A stretch of 64,000 nucleotides of DNA from SURF-21 sp964462595 (GTDB lineage Bacteria; Actinomycetota; Geothermincolia; Geothermincolales; RBG-13-55-18). The notes beneath the pieces are model-generated. The model saw only the letters and a list, made by a program, of their open reading frames with translations, ran no database searches and was not told the DNA's origin. Shown in pieces: positions 17,274 through 25,530 of the stretch. A program made the translations under genes and the position numbers. Positions within the stretch are counted from its first letter, which is position 1, and each line of letters begins with the position of its first letter. The stretch is taken from assembly GCA_964462595.1 (NCBI GenBank), contig CAYWXM010000023.1:62001-126000 (forward strand), read 5' to 3'.

Positions 17274-17618
17274 TTATCCGGGCGGCCAGTGCATCTTTCT
17301 TCCTCCAAGGACATGGAAGTGCAGGTGTTGCACGATCTGCTCCGCGTCTCTTCCAACATTTGTTACAACACGCATGCCCGTAGCGGCTATGTTTTCCTCT
17401 ACTGATACCATCTTCGCCACATCGAAGATATGGGAGAGAAGTTCTGCATCTCCAGCCGTCAGTTGGAGAACCGACACGATGTGCTTCCTCGGCACCACGA
17501 GGAAATGGACCGGCGCCTGGGGGTTGATGTCGCGGAACGCGATAACCGTATCGTCGCTGTAGAGAATGTCAGCGTCCATCTTCCCGCTTGCAATGTTGCA
17601 GAAAATACAATCTTCCAT
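17274..17618 (-). CDS. HIT-family (HINT-type) nucleotide-binding protein
   Basis: This 114-residue histidine-triad protein has CIFCNIASG at the N terminus (zinc-type Cys pair), DINPQAPVHFLVVPRKH in the middle, and the catalytic triad motif QHLHFHVLGG (H-x-H-x-H) near residue 98. HINT proteins hydrolyse AMP-lysine and related phosphoramidates. It is the first gene of the phoH-pgpH-ybeY run and lies about 40 nt downstream of mtaB, so it may be read through from the hrcA operon. Confidence 0.93.
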   Translation of the reverse strand: MEDCIFCNIASGKMDADILYSDDTVIAFRDINPQAPVHFLVVPRKHIVSVLQLTAGDAELLSHIFDVAKMVSVEENIAATGMRVVTNVGRDAEQIVQHLHFHVLGGRKMHWPPG

Positions 17619-17660
17619 AATAAACCTCTCTCTATCTCATGAGCTGCTATTATTCAAGCT

Positions 17661-18950
17661 CTAACCCAATCGCTCCCGGGCTGGCAGGTTAAGAAGCGCC
17701 CTGCCGTCTTTAACCCCGCAGATCTCCAGCCTCAATATCTCGCCTGTCTTTACGTTTTCAGGAAGCCCGCTGGAGTACCCTTTTATGTAATCCTCCGTCG
17801 TCCCCGTTGCGGAGACCTCATCGTCCGTGACCGTAAGACTTTCAACTAGCATATCGCGCATTTCTCCCTTGCGATCCTCAATGTAACCTAAACGCCACTC
17901 CTCCGCCAGCCTCCTGATCGTCTGCGATCTCCTTTCTATTTCCGCGCTCGAGACACCGTCCTCGCGCCCCCAGGCCTTCGTCCCACGGCGTGCTGAAAAA
18001 CGGAAAACGTGAACGCGCGACGGCCTGACTTGCTTAAGAAGGCTTACCGTATTCTGGAATGCCCCGGGGCTCTCTCCCGGATACCCCACTATCACCTCCG
18101 ATGTCAGGGCAACGCGGGGCCATAGGTTATAGATGGATCCCACCTCGTGAAGAAATCCGATCGGAGAATAACCCCTTCCCATGTCGCGGAGGATGTCCTC
18201 GTCTCCGCTCTGCAACGGAAGATGCAGATGCGGGCAGACGCGCTTATCGGCGGACCATTCGGATACCCACTCCTCCTTCAGGTCCTCCGGCTCTATCGAG
18301 CTCAACCTTACCCTGTGGTCATCTCCGATGGCGAGGATATGGCGCATGAGGTAAGCCAGATCTTTTCCCGGTCCCCGGTTGTAGCGCCCCAGGTTTACGC
18401 CGCATAAGACGATCTCCCTGATCCCCGCGGTTATTAATTCGCTTACTATTTCCAGTATCTCCCGCGTGGGACGCGATCTCTCCCTCCCCCTGGCGCGTGG
18501 AACGATACAGTAAGAGCAGTTTCTCTCGCATCCGTCCTGTACCTTTACAAAGCCCCTGGCTCTCCTTGGCACTGTCTTTTCCGCGTTCCCCTCCGGCTGC
18601 GGAAGCATGTCCAGGATCTCTTCCAGCAAGTTATCCTTGTGCGTATTGGGAATAACCCGAACCACCCCCGGCAGGAATCGGAGTTCCTCGGGACAGACCT
18701 CCGCGTAACATCCTGCAACCACAGTTGCCGAGGCACCATACCTGTTCAACATGCGGATGATCTTGCGGCTCTTGCGGTCGCTCTCTGCCGTTACCGTGCA
18801 CGTATTGACCACGCAGAGATCGGCCGTGGCCACATCGCTGGTGATGCTGTGCCCTGCTTTTTCCAGGCCCATCGCGAGTTCGTCGTTTTCCGCCTGATTC
18901 ACCTTGCAGCCTATGGCATATAGCGCCACATCAGCCAATATACACCTCAC
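17661..18950 (-). CDS. mtaB: tRNA N6-threonylcarbamoyladenosine methylthiotransferase
   Basis: This MtaB-type methylthiotransferase converts t6A37 to ms2t6A in tRNA. The N-terminal UPF0004 domain has YAIGCKVNQAEND and VVNTCTVT plus VAGCYAE. The radical-SAM cluster motif is CERNCSYCIVP (C-x3-C-x2-C), and a C-terminal TRAM domain follows. Start choice: GTG at 18950 overlaps the rsmE stop as GTGA. A longer ATG start at 18968 and a TTG at 18938 preceded by GAGGTG are both possible. The order hrcA-dnaJ-rsmE-mtaB is common in Gram-positives. Confidence 0.92.
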   Translation of the reverse strand: MRCILADVALYAIGCKVNQAENDELAMGLEKAGHSITSDVATADLCVVNTCTVTAESDRKSRKIIRMLNRYGASATVVAGCYAEVCPEELRFLPGVVRVIPNTHKDNLLEEILDMLPQPEGNAEKTVPRRARGFVKVQDGCERNCSYCIVPRARGRERSRPTREILEIVSELITAGIREIVLCGVNLGRYNRGPGKDLAYLMRHILAIGDDHRVRLSSIEPEDLKEEWVSEWSADKRVCPHLHLPLQSGDEDILRDMGRGYSPIGFLHEVGSIYNLWPRVALTSEVIVGYPGESPGAFQNTVSLLKQVRPSRVHVFRFSARRGTKAWGREDGVSSAEIERRSQTIRRLAEEWRLGYIEDRKGEMRDMLVESLTVTDDEVSATGTTEDYIKGYSSGLPENVKTGEILRLEICGVKDGRALLNLPARERLG

Positions 18951-19675
18951 AGAAGTCCATAATGGCACCTGACGGCAGCCAAAAGCACCATCCCGGCCGT
19001 CTCTGTTCTCAACACGTTGTATCCCAGGGTAACGGGTTTTGCTCCCATGCCTGAAAGCAGTTCCCTCTCCTCGCTCGTGAATCCTCCCTCCGGGCCTATG
19101 ACCAGCGCCAGGTCGCTCGGCCTCTTTGCTCCCAGTGCCTCTGCGGTCTTCGCCCCACCTTCCTCATCGGCAAATAACGAGGTTTCGAACCCCTTGAGCA
19201 GCTGCAGCGCATCTTCCCAGACGGCGACATCATCGATACGGGGAAGGAAAGGCCTTCCAGCGATACGGGCTGTTTCCAGCGCTATCCTGCGCCACCTATC
19301 CATGCGCCCGTTCAAGGATCCGTGCGGCCTGGAGGCACGCGCGCTTAAAAAGGGCTTCACGGAAGATGCCCCCAATTCCACGCTTAACTGCACGACGATA
19401 TCCATCTTCGTGCCGCCTGGAAGGGCTTGAAAGATATGCATGCGTGGGCTCTCGTCCTCTATCATGATCCTGTCGTCCACGGCAACCGTTGTGTGGGTTG
19501 GAGTTATACCCATGATGGTGCCGCGTCCGGCAAGTCCCCTGCCGTCCAGCAGTATGACGCCCTCTCCGACCCGCATCCTGAGCACTCTGCTGGCGTGATG
19601 GTGATCTCCGCCCTCCAAGGTCAGGCGTTCCGCCCTTAGATCCTGCGTGGAAACATAGAACCTGGAAGTGGTCAA
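18947..19675 (-). CDS. rsmE: 16S rRNA (uracil-1498-N3)-methyltransferase
   Basis: RsmE is a SPOUT-class methyltransferase that modifies U1498 of 16S rRNA. The 242-residue protein has the N-terminal PUA-like domain (HHHASRVLRMRVGEGVILLD) and the trefoil-knot SAM site LVIGPEGGFTSEE, followed by LGYNVLRTETA. It overlaps dnaJ by 4 nt (19672-19675) and mtaB by 4 nt, so the hrcA operon is fully coupled. Size and motifs are as expected. Confidence 0.95.
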   Translation of the reverse strand: MTTSRFYVSTQDLRAERLTLEGGDHHHASRVLRMRVGEGVILLDGRGLAGRGTIMGITPTHTTVAVDDRIMIEDESPRMHIFQALPGGTKMDIVVQLSVELGASSVKPFLSARASRPHGSLNGRMDRWRRIALETARIAGRPFLPRIDDVAVWEDALQLLKGFETSLFADEEGGAKTAEALGAKRPSDLALVIGPEGGFTSEERELLSGMGAKPVTLGYNVLRTETAGMVLLAAVRCHYGLL

Positions 19676-20781
19676 TAATCCTGCCCCATCGCCTTGCGCA
19701 GGCGGCTCATGATACCGTGCTTTTCCATTTTCTCGTCCTCCATAAGCTTGAATTCATGCAGAAGTATTTTCTGCTCGGCGCTGAGTTTTTTCGGCACCTT
19801 CACCTCGAGCGTGAGGTACAGATCGCCCAGGGAGCGAGAACGTACGCTGGGCATACCTTTTCCACGTAATTTGAAAACCTCTCCCGGCTGGCTCCCCGCC
19901 GGGATCTGTAGCTTCTCCTGACCATTCAAGGTGGTCACGTCGATATCGGTCCCCAGGGCAGCCTCGGACATGTCTATACTCACCATGGCGTGGAGGTCGC
20001 TACCGTGACGCGTAAATATATCGTGTTCGCTTATCCTGACCTCCACGTAGAGGTCTCCTGGCGGGCCTCCCCTCAGGCCGGCTTCCCCGCGGCCGTTCAT
20101 CCTTATGCGATCCCCGTTGTCGACCCCTGCGGGCATGTTGACCTCGAACCGGTCTACTATCTGCTTCGCTCCTTCTCCGCCGCATGAAGGGCAGGGATGT
20201 GTGTTTATCTCTCCAGTCCCACCGCAACGGCTGCAGACGGTAGTCGAAGTGAAGGTGCCGAGAGCGCTGCGGCGCGTATGTACCGTCTTTCCCTCTCCCC
20301 CGCACTGGGGGCAGATGTCATGGCTGTAGCCCTTCGCCAGTCCTGTCCCTCCGCACTCTTCGCATCTTTCGGTTCTGGGCAGTTCTATCTCCCGCAACGT
20401 ACCCGTATATGCTTCCGAGAGCGTCAACGTAACCACCGTCAAGAGGTCGCTTCCCCGTTGTGGGGAGTAGTCTGCCCTGCCAGGTCCGCGTCCGAAAAAC
20501 ATGTTGAAGATATCGCCTATGGGCCCGCCGAATACATCGAAGCCGCTACCCGCAGCAGCAGGAGAGCTGCCCTCCTCGCCGAAAAGATCGTACCTTCTTT
20601 TTCTTTCCGGGTTGCTAAGCACCTCGTAGGCCTCGTTTATCTCTTTGAAGAAATCTCCCCCGTCACCGCCTCCCTGACTGACATCGGGGTGGTGGCGTCG
20701 TGCCATGCTGCGGTAAGCTCTTTTTATCTCCTCCTGGTCGGCACTGCGTGTAATTCCTAGAATATCGTAATAATCCTTCAT
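19672..20781 (-). CDS. dnaJ: Chaperone protein DnaJ
   Basis: This type I Hsp40 of 369 residues stimulates DnaK. The J domain has the HPD motif in ARRHHPDVSQ (about residue 33). A Gly/Phe region with DVFGGPIGDIFNMFFGRG follows, then four CxxCxGxG zinc repeats (CEECGGTG, CPQCGGEG, CSRCGGTG, CPSCGGEG), and then the C-terminal substrate-binding and dimerisation region. No grpE or dnaK lies next to it. It follows hrcA by 21 nt and so falls under CIRCE control. Confidence 0.96.
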   Translation of the reverse strand: MKDYYDILGITRSADQEEIKRAYRSMARRHHPDVSQGGGDGGDFFKEINEAYEVLSNPERKRRYDLFGEEGSSPAAAGSGFDVFGGPIGDIFNMFFGRGPGRADYSPQRGSDLLTVVTLTLSEAYTGTLREIELPRTERCEECGGTGLAKGYSHDICPQCGGEGKTVHTRRSALGTFTSTTVCSRCGGTGEINTHPCPSCGGEGAKQIVDRFEVNMPAGVDNGDRIRMNGRGEAGLRGGPPGDLYVEVRISEHDIFTRHGSDLHAMVSIDMSEAALGTDIDVTTLNGQEKLQIPAGSQPGEVFKLRGKGMPSVRSRSLGDLYLTLEVKVPKKLSAEQKILLHEFKLMEDEKMEKHGIMSRLRKAMGQDY

Positions 20782-20802
20782 CTTTGCTTTATTTCGCCTC
20801 TC

Positions 20803-21831
20803 TTAGCCCCTGAGCATCTCTAAAGTACGGCTGAGCGATTTGGCGATGAAATCCACTGTAGGTATCACGCGGGCATAGTCCATGCGTGTCGATCCCAGCA
20901 CGCTCACCGTTCCGACCATCTCCTCGCCGATGGCGTACGGTGTAGCCACCAGGCTGAAAGATTGCAGTTCCTTGTAAAGGTTCTCATCTCCTATGCGCAC
21001 CAGAAGCTCCTTTGAACCGAGTGCCTCGCTGAGCATGTTGAGCAGGAAGTACTGTTCCTCGAAATGCTCGAGCAGGTTCTCGATACGCTTCAGGCCCTCT
21101 CCGTCCAGATAGCGCAGCAGGTTGACAGTCCCACCCACGAAAACCTTTTCGTACTCTTCCTCTGAGAGGATATCTCTTATCACGGATATCACCCTCGCGG
21201 TCAGGGAGGGCGATCTCAGCCTGCTTATATCGCCTTGCAGGGTCAGCTCGGCCATCTTTTCCAGCCCCCTTCCCTGTAGTTTGTGATTCAGGAAGGACTG
21301 GATCTCCTCTAGATCGATGGCCTCGTTCGAATCCCTGATATCTATCAGTTTTTTCTCCACGCGGCCCGTGTCCGTGATGATTACCAGGAGGACTACATCC
21401 TCCGCGAGATTAACCAGGTCGACGTGCTTGATGGAGTTGCGGCGCAGGCGTGGCGCTATGACCATGGCCGCAGCGCTGGTAAGACGCGAAAGCAGGGTGC
21501 TCGTCTCCTGCAGCAGGTTCTCGAGCTCCTTAGTCTTATGGGAGAAGAGGGTTATAATAGAGTTCCTTTCATCCTCGCGCAGGCGTGTCCGCCCACTCAG
21601 GCTGTCCACGTAGAACCTGTAGCCGAGGTCGGTAGGCACCCTTCCCGCAGAGGTATGGGGCTGGTAGAGGTATCCCAACCCCTCAAGCTTGCTCAGCTCG
21701 TTGCGTATGGTTGCTGCACTTACGCCCAGGTTAAGACCCTGTGCGAGGGATTTTGAACCGACCGGAATCCCGGTAGTTATATACCTGCATACTACCGCCT
21801 TCAGTATTTTCTGTTGTCTTTTATCTATCAT
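20803..21831 (-). CDS. hrcA: Heat-inducible transcription repressor HrcA
   Basis: HrcA represses class I heat-shock genes by binding CIRCE and needs GroEL to stay active. The 342-residue protein has the N-terminal winged helix (ILKAVVCRYITTGIPVGSKS, then VSAATIRNELSKLEGLGYL), the conserved QPHTSAGRVPTDLGYRFYVD segment and a C-terminal GAF-like domain. The ATG directly abuts the CIRCE operator, and its SD (AAGGAGGA) is the operator spacer. Autoregulation of the hrcA-dnaJ-rsmE-mtaB operon is strongly implied. Confidence 0.97.
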   Translation of the reverse strand: MIDKRQQKILKAVVCRYITTGIPVGSKSLAQGLNLGVSAATIRNELSKLEGLGYLYQPHTSAGRVPTDLGYRFYVDSLSGRTRLREDERNSIITLFSHKTKELENLLQETSTLLSRLTSAAAMVIAPRLRRNSIKHVDLVNLAEDVVLLVIITDTGRVEKKLIDIRDSNEAIDLEEIQSFLNHKLQGRGLEKMAELTLQGDISRLRSPSLTARVISVIRDILSEEEYEKVFVGGTVNLLRYLDGEGLKRIENLLEHFEEQYFLLNMLSEALGSKELLVRIGDENLYKELQSFSLVATPYAIGEEMVGTVSVLGSTRMDYARVIPTVDFIAKSLSRTLEMLRG

Positions 21832-21858
21832 TTAGCACTCTCCTCCTTAGAGTGCTAC
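21832..21858 (-). promoter_or_regulatory. CIRCE operator overlapping the hrcA ribosome-binding site
   Basis: The inverted repeat TTAGCACTC, 9-nt spacer, GAGTGCTAC (plus-strand reading) matches the CIRCE consensus in 17 of 18 arm positions. On the sense strand the spacer is TAAGGAGGA, a strong Shine-Dalgarno. The distal arm ends immediately before the ATG, so the SD-to-start distance is 9 nt. The element sits just downstream of the predicted transcription start. Confidence 0.95.
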
Positions 21859-21869
21859 CCCAATATTAA

Positions 21870-21897
21870 AGTATCGGTTCTCGCCGCCATGCGTCAA
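21870..21897 (-). promoter_or_regulatory. Candidate hrcA operon promoter
   Basis: On the minus strand, TTGACG (21897-21892, 5/6), a 16-nt spacer and GATACT (21875-21870, 4/6) precede CIRCE by 11 nt. The -35 overlaps the hemW stop codon. Placement relative to CIRCE is as in classical HrcA regulons. Confidence 0.45.
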
Positions 21898-23003
21898 GCG
21901 GGAAGGAGCTCCAATATCACCGTATTCGAAACAAGCATGCCACGTCCGGTGAGGCGGATGCGTCCCGTATCCCTGTGCAGCAGGCCAAGGTCCTCGAGCT
22001 CATAAAGCCGGTCTCCGTGGACGTCGAGCATGCTGTCCGGCACGCCAAGGACGGTCCTCAAGCCCAGCATTATCCTTTCCTTGCGTTCTTCCGCTTTGCC
22101 TATATACTCGCATCCCTCGATGGCGGATATGCCCCGCGTAATCCTGCGCATGTAATCTAAGAGGGAAAGCACGTTATTGAAGCGGCAACCCCCGACGAAA
22201 GAGTAGGCGCCGGCCCCCACGCCCAGGTACTCTTCGCGTTCCCAGTAAGCCAGGTTGTGGCGGCTGCGATGTCCGGGAAGGCAGAAGTTGGATATCTCGT
22301 AATGCTCGTAGCCTGCTTCCCGCAGTTCTTCGCAGGCCGCCAGGTACTGTTCCGCCGCTTCGTCCTCGTCTGGAAGCGCGAGTTCCCCCCTCTGGATGGC
22401 TCTTGACATCCGTGACCTTCCCGACAGGGTAAGCGCGTAAAGGCTTATGTGATGGACACCTGCTCCTATGACCTTGCGCAGCCCCTGCAACAGCGTTTCC
22501 TTATCCATACCCGGCAATCCGAACATCAGGTCCACGGACACGGATAAAACACCGCTTCCAAGCGCATCCTTTATGGCCATCATGGCTTTCGCGGCATCGT
22601 GCAACCTTCCCAGTCTTACCAGCGAGGGATCGTGCAGCGACTGCACGCCCACACTTATGCGATTGACGCCTCCCGTCCGAGCGGCTGCGTAATCCCCGGC
22701 TTTCCAGGTGGCCGGGTTTACCTCCACGGTGGTCTCTGCATCGTCGCTCAAGCCAAACCGGGAACCTATCCCGCCTAAAAGTTCCGATATCTCCACCCCG
22801 CTGAGGGTGGAAGGCGTGCCGCCTCCCAGGTAAACGGACCTCAGCCCTCTCTTTTCTTCGCCCATCAGCTCTGCCCAGGCGGATATCTCCGAAAGAAGGG
22901 CGCACATGTACTCGCGCATGCGGCGGCCGTCGCACACCCGCGAGTTGAAATCGCAATAAGAACAGCGGGAGATGCAGAAAGGCCAGTGAACGTAAAGCCT
23001 CAC
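21894..23003 (-). CDS. hemW: Heme chaperone HemW (radical SAM; coproporphyrinogen oxidase-like)
   Basis: The 369-residue HemW/HemN-like radical SAM protein begins MRLYVHWPFCISRCSYCDF, with the C-x3-C-x2-C cluster motif at the N terminus. It keeps VYLGGGTPSTL, the E-rich strand TVEVNPATW, RISVGVQSLHD and YEISNF. A longer frame extends to 23150, but it lies inside lepA. The GTG at 23003 overlaps the lepA stop by 4 nt (GTGA) and gives the family N terminus. HemW delivers haem rather than oxidising coproporphyrinogen; the lepA-hemW-hrcA order is widely conserved. Confidence 0.94.
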   Translation of the reverse strand: MRLYVHWPFCISRCSYCDFNSRVCDGRRMREYMCALLSEISAWAELMGEEKRGLRSVYLGGGTPSTLSGVEISELLGGIGSRFGLSDDAETTVEVNPATWKAGDYAAARTGGVNRISVGVQSLHDPSLVRLGRLHDAAKAMMAIKDALGSGVLSVSVDLMFGLPGMDKETLLQGLRKVIGAGVHHISLYALTLSGRSRMSRAIQRGELALPDEDEAAEQYLAACEELREAGYEHYEISNFCLPGHRSRHNLAYWEREEYLGVGAGAYSFVGGCRFNNVLSLLDYMRRITRGISAIEGCEYIGKAEERKERIMLGLRTVLGVPDSMLDVHGDRLYELEDLGLLHRDTGRIRLTGRGMLVSNTVILELLPA

Positions 23004-24814
23004 TTTCCGCCCTCCTCCCTGGTGACCCTGAGCGCGGATATGAAGGCTTCCTGGGGAATCTCGACCTTGCCCACCATCTTCATGCGTTTTTTCCCCTCTT
23101 TCTGCTTCTGAAGCAGCTTCTTCTTCCTGGTGATGTCGCCGCCGTAGCATTTGGCCAGCACGTCCTTGCGCTTGGCCTTTATCGTCTCCCGCGCCACCAC
23201 CCTGCCGCCTATGGCCGCCTGTATCGGTACGTCGAAGAGCTGCCGGGGGATGAGTTCCCGCAGACGTTGCGTGATACGCCTTCCGTAGTCGTAAGCGCGG
23301 CCCCTATCCACTATGGACGAAAAGGCATCTATTGGCTCCCCGTTGATGAGTATGTCCAGTTTTACCAGGTTACCCGGAAGAAATCCTGCGTGTTCGTAAT
23401 CCAGGGAAGCATAACCCCTGCTGCGGGATTTCAACTGGTCGTAGAAATCGACCACGATCTCCGCCAGAGGCAAGCGGCAGCGTATCTCCACCCGGCGCCC
23501 GGAGAGGTAGGCCAAGTCATGGAATATCCCCCTCCTCTCCTTCACCAGCTCGAGCATGACGCCCATGTAGTCCGGAGGGACCAGTATGGTCGCCTGCACG
23601 TACGGCTCGCGCATCTCGCTCAAGGTGGCCGCGTCGGGCATATCCGAGGGGTTACGCACGTAGGTTACCGTTCCTTCCCTCTCCTCGACCTCATATACGA
23701 CGTTGGGGGCGGTTATGACCAGGTCGAGGCCGTATTCCCTCTCCAGCCTCTCCTGCACTATCTCCATGTGCAGCAGACCGAGAAACCCGCAGCGGTACCC
23801 GAAACCCAGCGCCTTGGAGGTCTCCTTGGCGAAGGTGAGGGCGGCTTCGTTAAGCTTCAATCTTTCCAGGGCGTCGCCCAAGTCGGTGAAATCGTCCGAA
23901 TCCACCGGGTATATTCCGGCGAACACCATAGGTTTGGGCTCGAGATATCCGGGCAGCGGCCCGGAAGCGGGGTTATCCCTGCCGGTCACCGTGTCCCCGA
24001 CCTTGATCCTGGTGACGTCCTTGATGCCGGTGATGATGTAACCGACCTCCCCCGCCTCCAGGATGCCGGTGGAGATCATGTCTGGTGAGAAGTACCCCAC
24101 CTCGTCTATCTCCACCGCCTTCCCCTCCACCATGAAACGGGCTTTCATGCCCTTGCGGACCACGCCCTCTGCCACGCGCACGAAGGCCACCACGCCGCGG
24201 TAGAGGTCGTAGGTGGAGTCGAAGACCAGCGCGCGCAGCGGCAGCCCGGTCTCAGCCGGGGGCGGCGGCACGCGCCCGATTATCTCCCCCAGCAACTCCT
24301 CCACGCCCTCCCCCGTCTTGGCCGATACCGCCATGACCTCCGCCGGGTCTATGCCGAGCAGGTCAGCCACCTCCATGGCGCTGTCCTCGAAGTCCGCGCT
24401 GGGGAGATCTATCTTGTTGACCACCGGGATCACGGTGAGCCCGGCCTCCACGGCCAGGTAGGCATTGCCGACGGTCTGGGCCTCCACGCCCTGCGACGCG
24501 TCCACCAGCAGCACGGCTCCCTCGCAGGCGGCCAGGCTGCGCGAGACCTCGTAGGAAAAGTCCACATGGCCCGGCGTGTCGATGAGGTTGAGCTGGAATT
24601 CTTCCTCTCCCGCGGGCGCATACCGCATGCGCACCGCCTGGGCCTTGATGGTGATGCCTCGCTCGCGCTCGAGATCCATACGGTCCAGGTACTGGTCCGC
24701 CATCTTCTGGTGCGGCACCGTCTGCGTTATCTCGAGGAACCTGTCAGCCAGCGTGGACTTGCCGTGGTCTATATGCGCGATGATGCAGAAATTGCGTATT
24801 CTCTTTTCCTCCAT
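23000..24814 (-). CDS. lepA: Elongation factor 4 (LepA)
   Basis: LepA/EF4 is a translational GTPase affecting 30S biogenesis or back-translocation. The 604 residues are of normal length. G motifs are AHIDHGKSTLADR (G1), DTPGHVDFSYE (G3) and NKIDLPSAD (G4). The LepA-specific C-terminal domain carries AIGGRVVARETIKAKRKDV and GGDITRKKKLLQKQK. A weak GAGGTG SD precedes the ATG. The 5' part (24.2-24.7 kb) is visibly more GC-rich than neighbouring genes. Its divergent neighbour is rpsT. Confidence 0.97.
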   Translation of the reverse strand: MEEKRIRNFCIIAHIDHGKSTLADRFLEITQTVPHQKMADQYLDRMDLERERGITIKAQAVRMRYAPAGEEEFQLNLIDTPGHVDFSYEVSRSLAACEGAVLLVDASQGVEAQTVGNAYLAVEAGLTVIPVVNKIDLPSADFEDSAMEVADLLGIDPAEVMAVSAKTGEGVEELLGEIIGRVPPPPAETGLPLRALVFDSTYDLYRGVVAFVRVAEGVVRKGMKARFMVEGKAVEIDEVGYFSPDMISTGILEAGEVGYIITGIKDVTRIKVGDTVTGRDNPASGPLPGYLEPKPMVFAGIYPVDSDDFTDLGDALERLKLNEAALTFAKETSKALGFGYRCGFLGLLHMEIVQERLEREYGLDLVITAPNVVYEVEEREGTVTYVRNPSDMPDAATLSEMREPYVQATILVPPDYMGVMLELVKERRGIFHDLAYLSGRRVEIRCRLPLAEIVVDFYDQLKSRSRGYASLDYEHAGFLPGNLVKLDILINGEPIDAFSSIVDRGRAYDYGRRITQRLRELIPRQLFDVPIQAAIGGRVVARETIKAKRKDVLAKCYGGDITRKKKLLQKQKEGKKRMKMVGKVEIPQEAFISALRVTREEGGK

Positions 24815-24831
24815 ATATATACACCTCGGTC

Positions 24832-24840
24832 ATTATCGCA
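24832..24840 (-). promoter_or_regulatory. Possible extended -10 of lepA
   Basis: TGCGATAAT on the minus strand (24840-24832) is an extended -10 element about 18 nt upstream of the lepA ATG. No good -35 is visible at 16-18 nt. If real, the lepA 5' leader would be very short. Confidence 0.25.
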
Positions 24841-25037
24841 TATTAATTCGCGTTTGAGTTACGGCTCGATTACCTTTGGACAGGCTTCTCTGCCGGAGCG
24901 GTGGTCATGCCGCTTCCGGCGCTGAACCCCTTAAGTTTGCGCTCAGGATCAAGTCCCGCAATTACCGGGATTTATAATGATCGAACCGACCGTATGACAT
25001 CCGGAGACGTATAAGTGGTAACGACTCGCCTACTTAT

Positions 25038-25045
25038 GCTACAAT
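25038..25045 (+). promoter_or_regulatory. Possible -10 region for rpsT
   Basis: TATGCTACAAT lies 33 nt before the rpsT start and reads as an extended -10 (TG-n-TACAAT). The -35 position holds only a weak match. Transcription would start near 25052, just before the AAAGGAGGG ribosome-binding site. Confidence 0.3.
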
Positions 25046-25077
25046 TTGCCCTGTTTGCGGAAAGGAGGGAAAATAAC

Positions 25078-25341
25078 TTGCCTAATATCAAACAGCAGGA
25101 AAAGCGCATGAGGCAGGCGGAGAAGAGGCGCGTGCGCAATAAGTCGCGCAAGTCGGAGATAAAGACATACATCGGGCGTTTCGAAGCCGCGCTGCAGCGA
25201 GGAGACCGCGAAGAAAGCACGGAATTCCTGAACAAGGCAGTCAGGGCGCTGGACAAGGCGGCCAGCGACGGAATCATCCACAGGAACAACGCCGCCAACC
25301 ATAAGTCTCGTCTCCTGGCCAAATACAACAAGACCCTCTGA
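25078..25341 (+). CDS. rpsT: Small ribosomal subunit protein bS20, TTG start
   Basis: S20 is an 87-residue primary 16S rRNA-binding protein, here starting (M)PNIKQQEKRMRQAEKRR and ending HRNNAANHKSRLLAKY, both typical. The start is TTG at 25078 with AAAGGAGGG 8 nt upstream; the frame is open further left to 25015 but lacks any S20-like sequence there. E. coli rpsT also uses UUG, where the weak start underlies autoregulation. It is one of only three plus-strand genes and is divergent from lepA. Confidence 0.96.
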   Translation: MPNIKQQEKRMRQAEKRRVRNKSRKSEIKTYIGRFEAALQRGDREESTEFLNKAVRALDKAASDGIIHRNNAANHKSRLLAKYNKTL

Positions 25342-25350
25342 ACGAGCCCT

Positions 25351-25375
25351 GAACCTTCGCGGCCTCGCAAGGTTC
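25351..25375. terminator. Hairpin downstream of rpsT and pheT
   Basis: GAACCTT and AAGGTTC arms enclose a further GCG/CGC pair, giving a strong stem-loop between the convergent rpsT and pheT ends. No U-tract follows on either strand, so it may be a 3'-end stabiliser rather than a full intrinsic terminator. Confidence 0.35.
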
Positions 25376-25530
25376 CGGCCGGGTATATTTCCACGTACTA
25401 TCTCCATCCATTTTGATAATCGGGCGTGGATGCGTTTCGGCCTGGTGCAGGCCAGATAAATCGATCATCCGGGTCATTACCCTTGTTCTTTCAACCGGGA
25501 AACAGAGTAACAGTAATCAATGACCGTCCT

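Noticed and set aside
23267..24088. 273-codon open frame antisense to lepA
   Set aside because: Pure shadow of conserved LepA codons; His/Gln/Val-rich composition typical of antisense frames.
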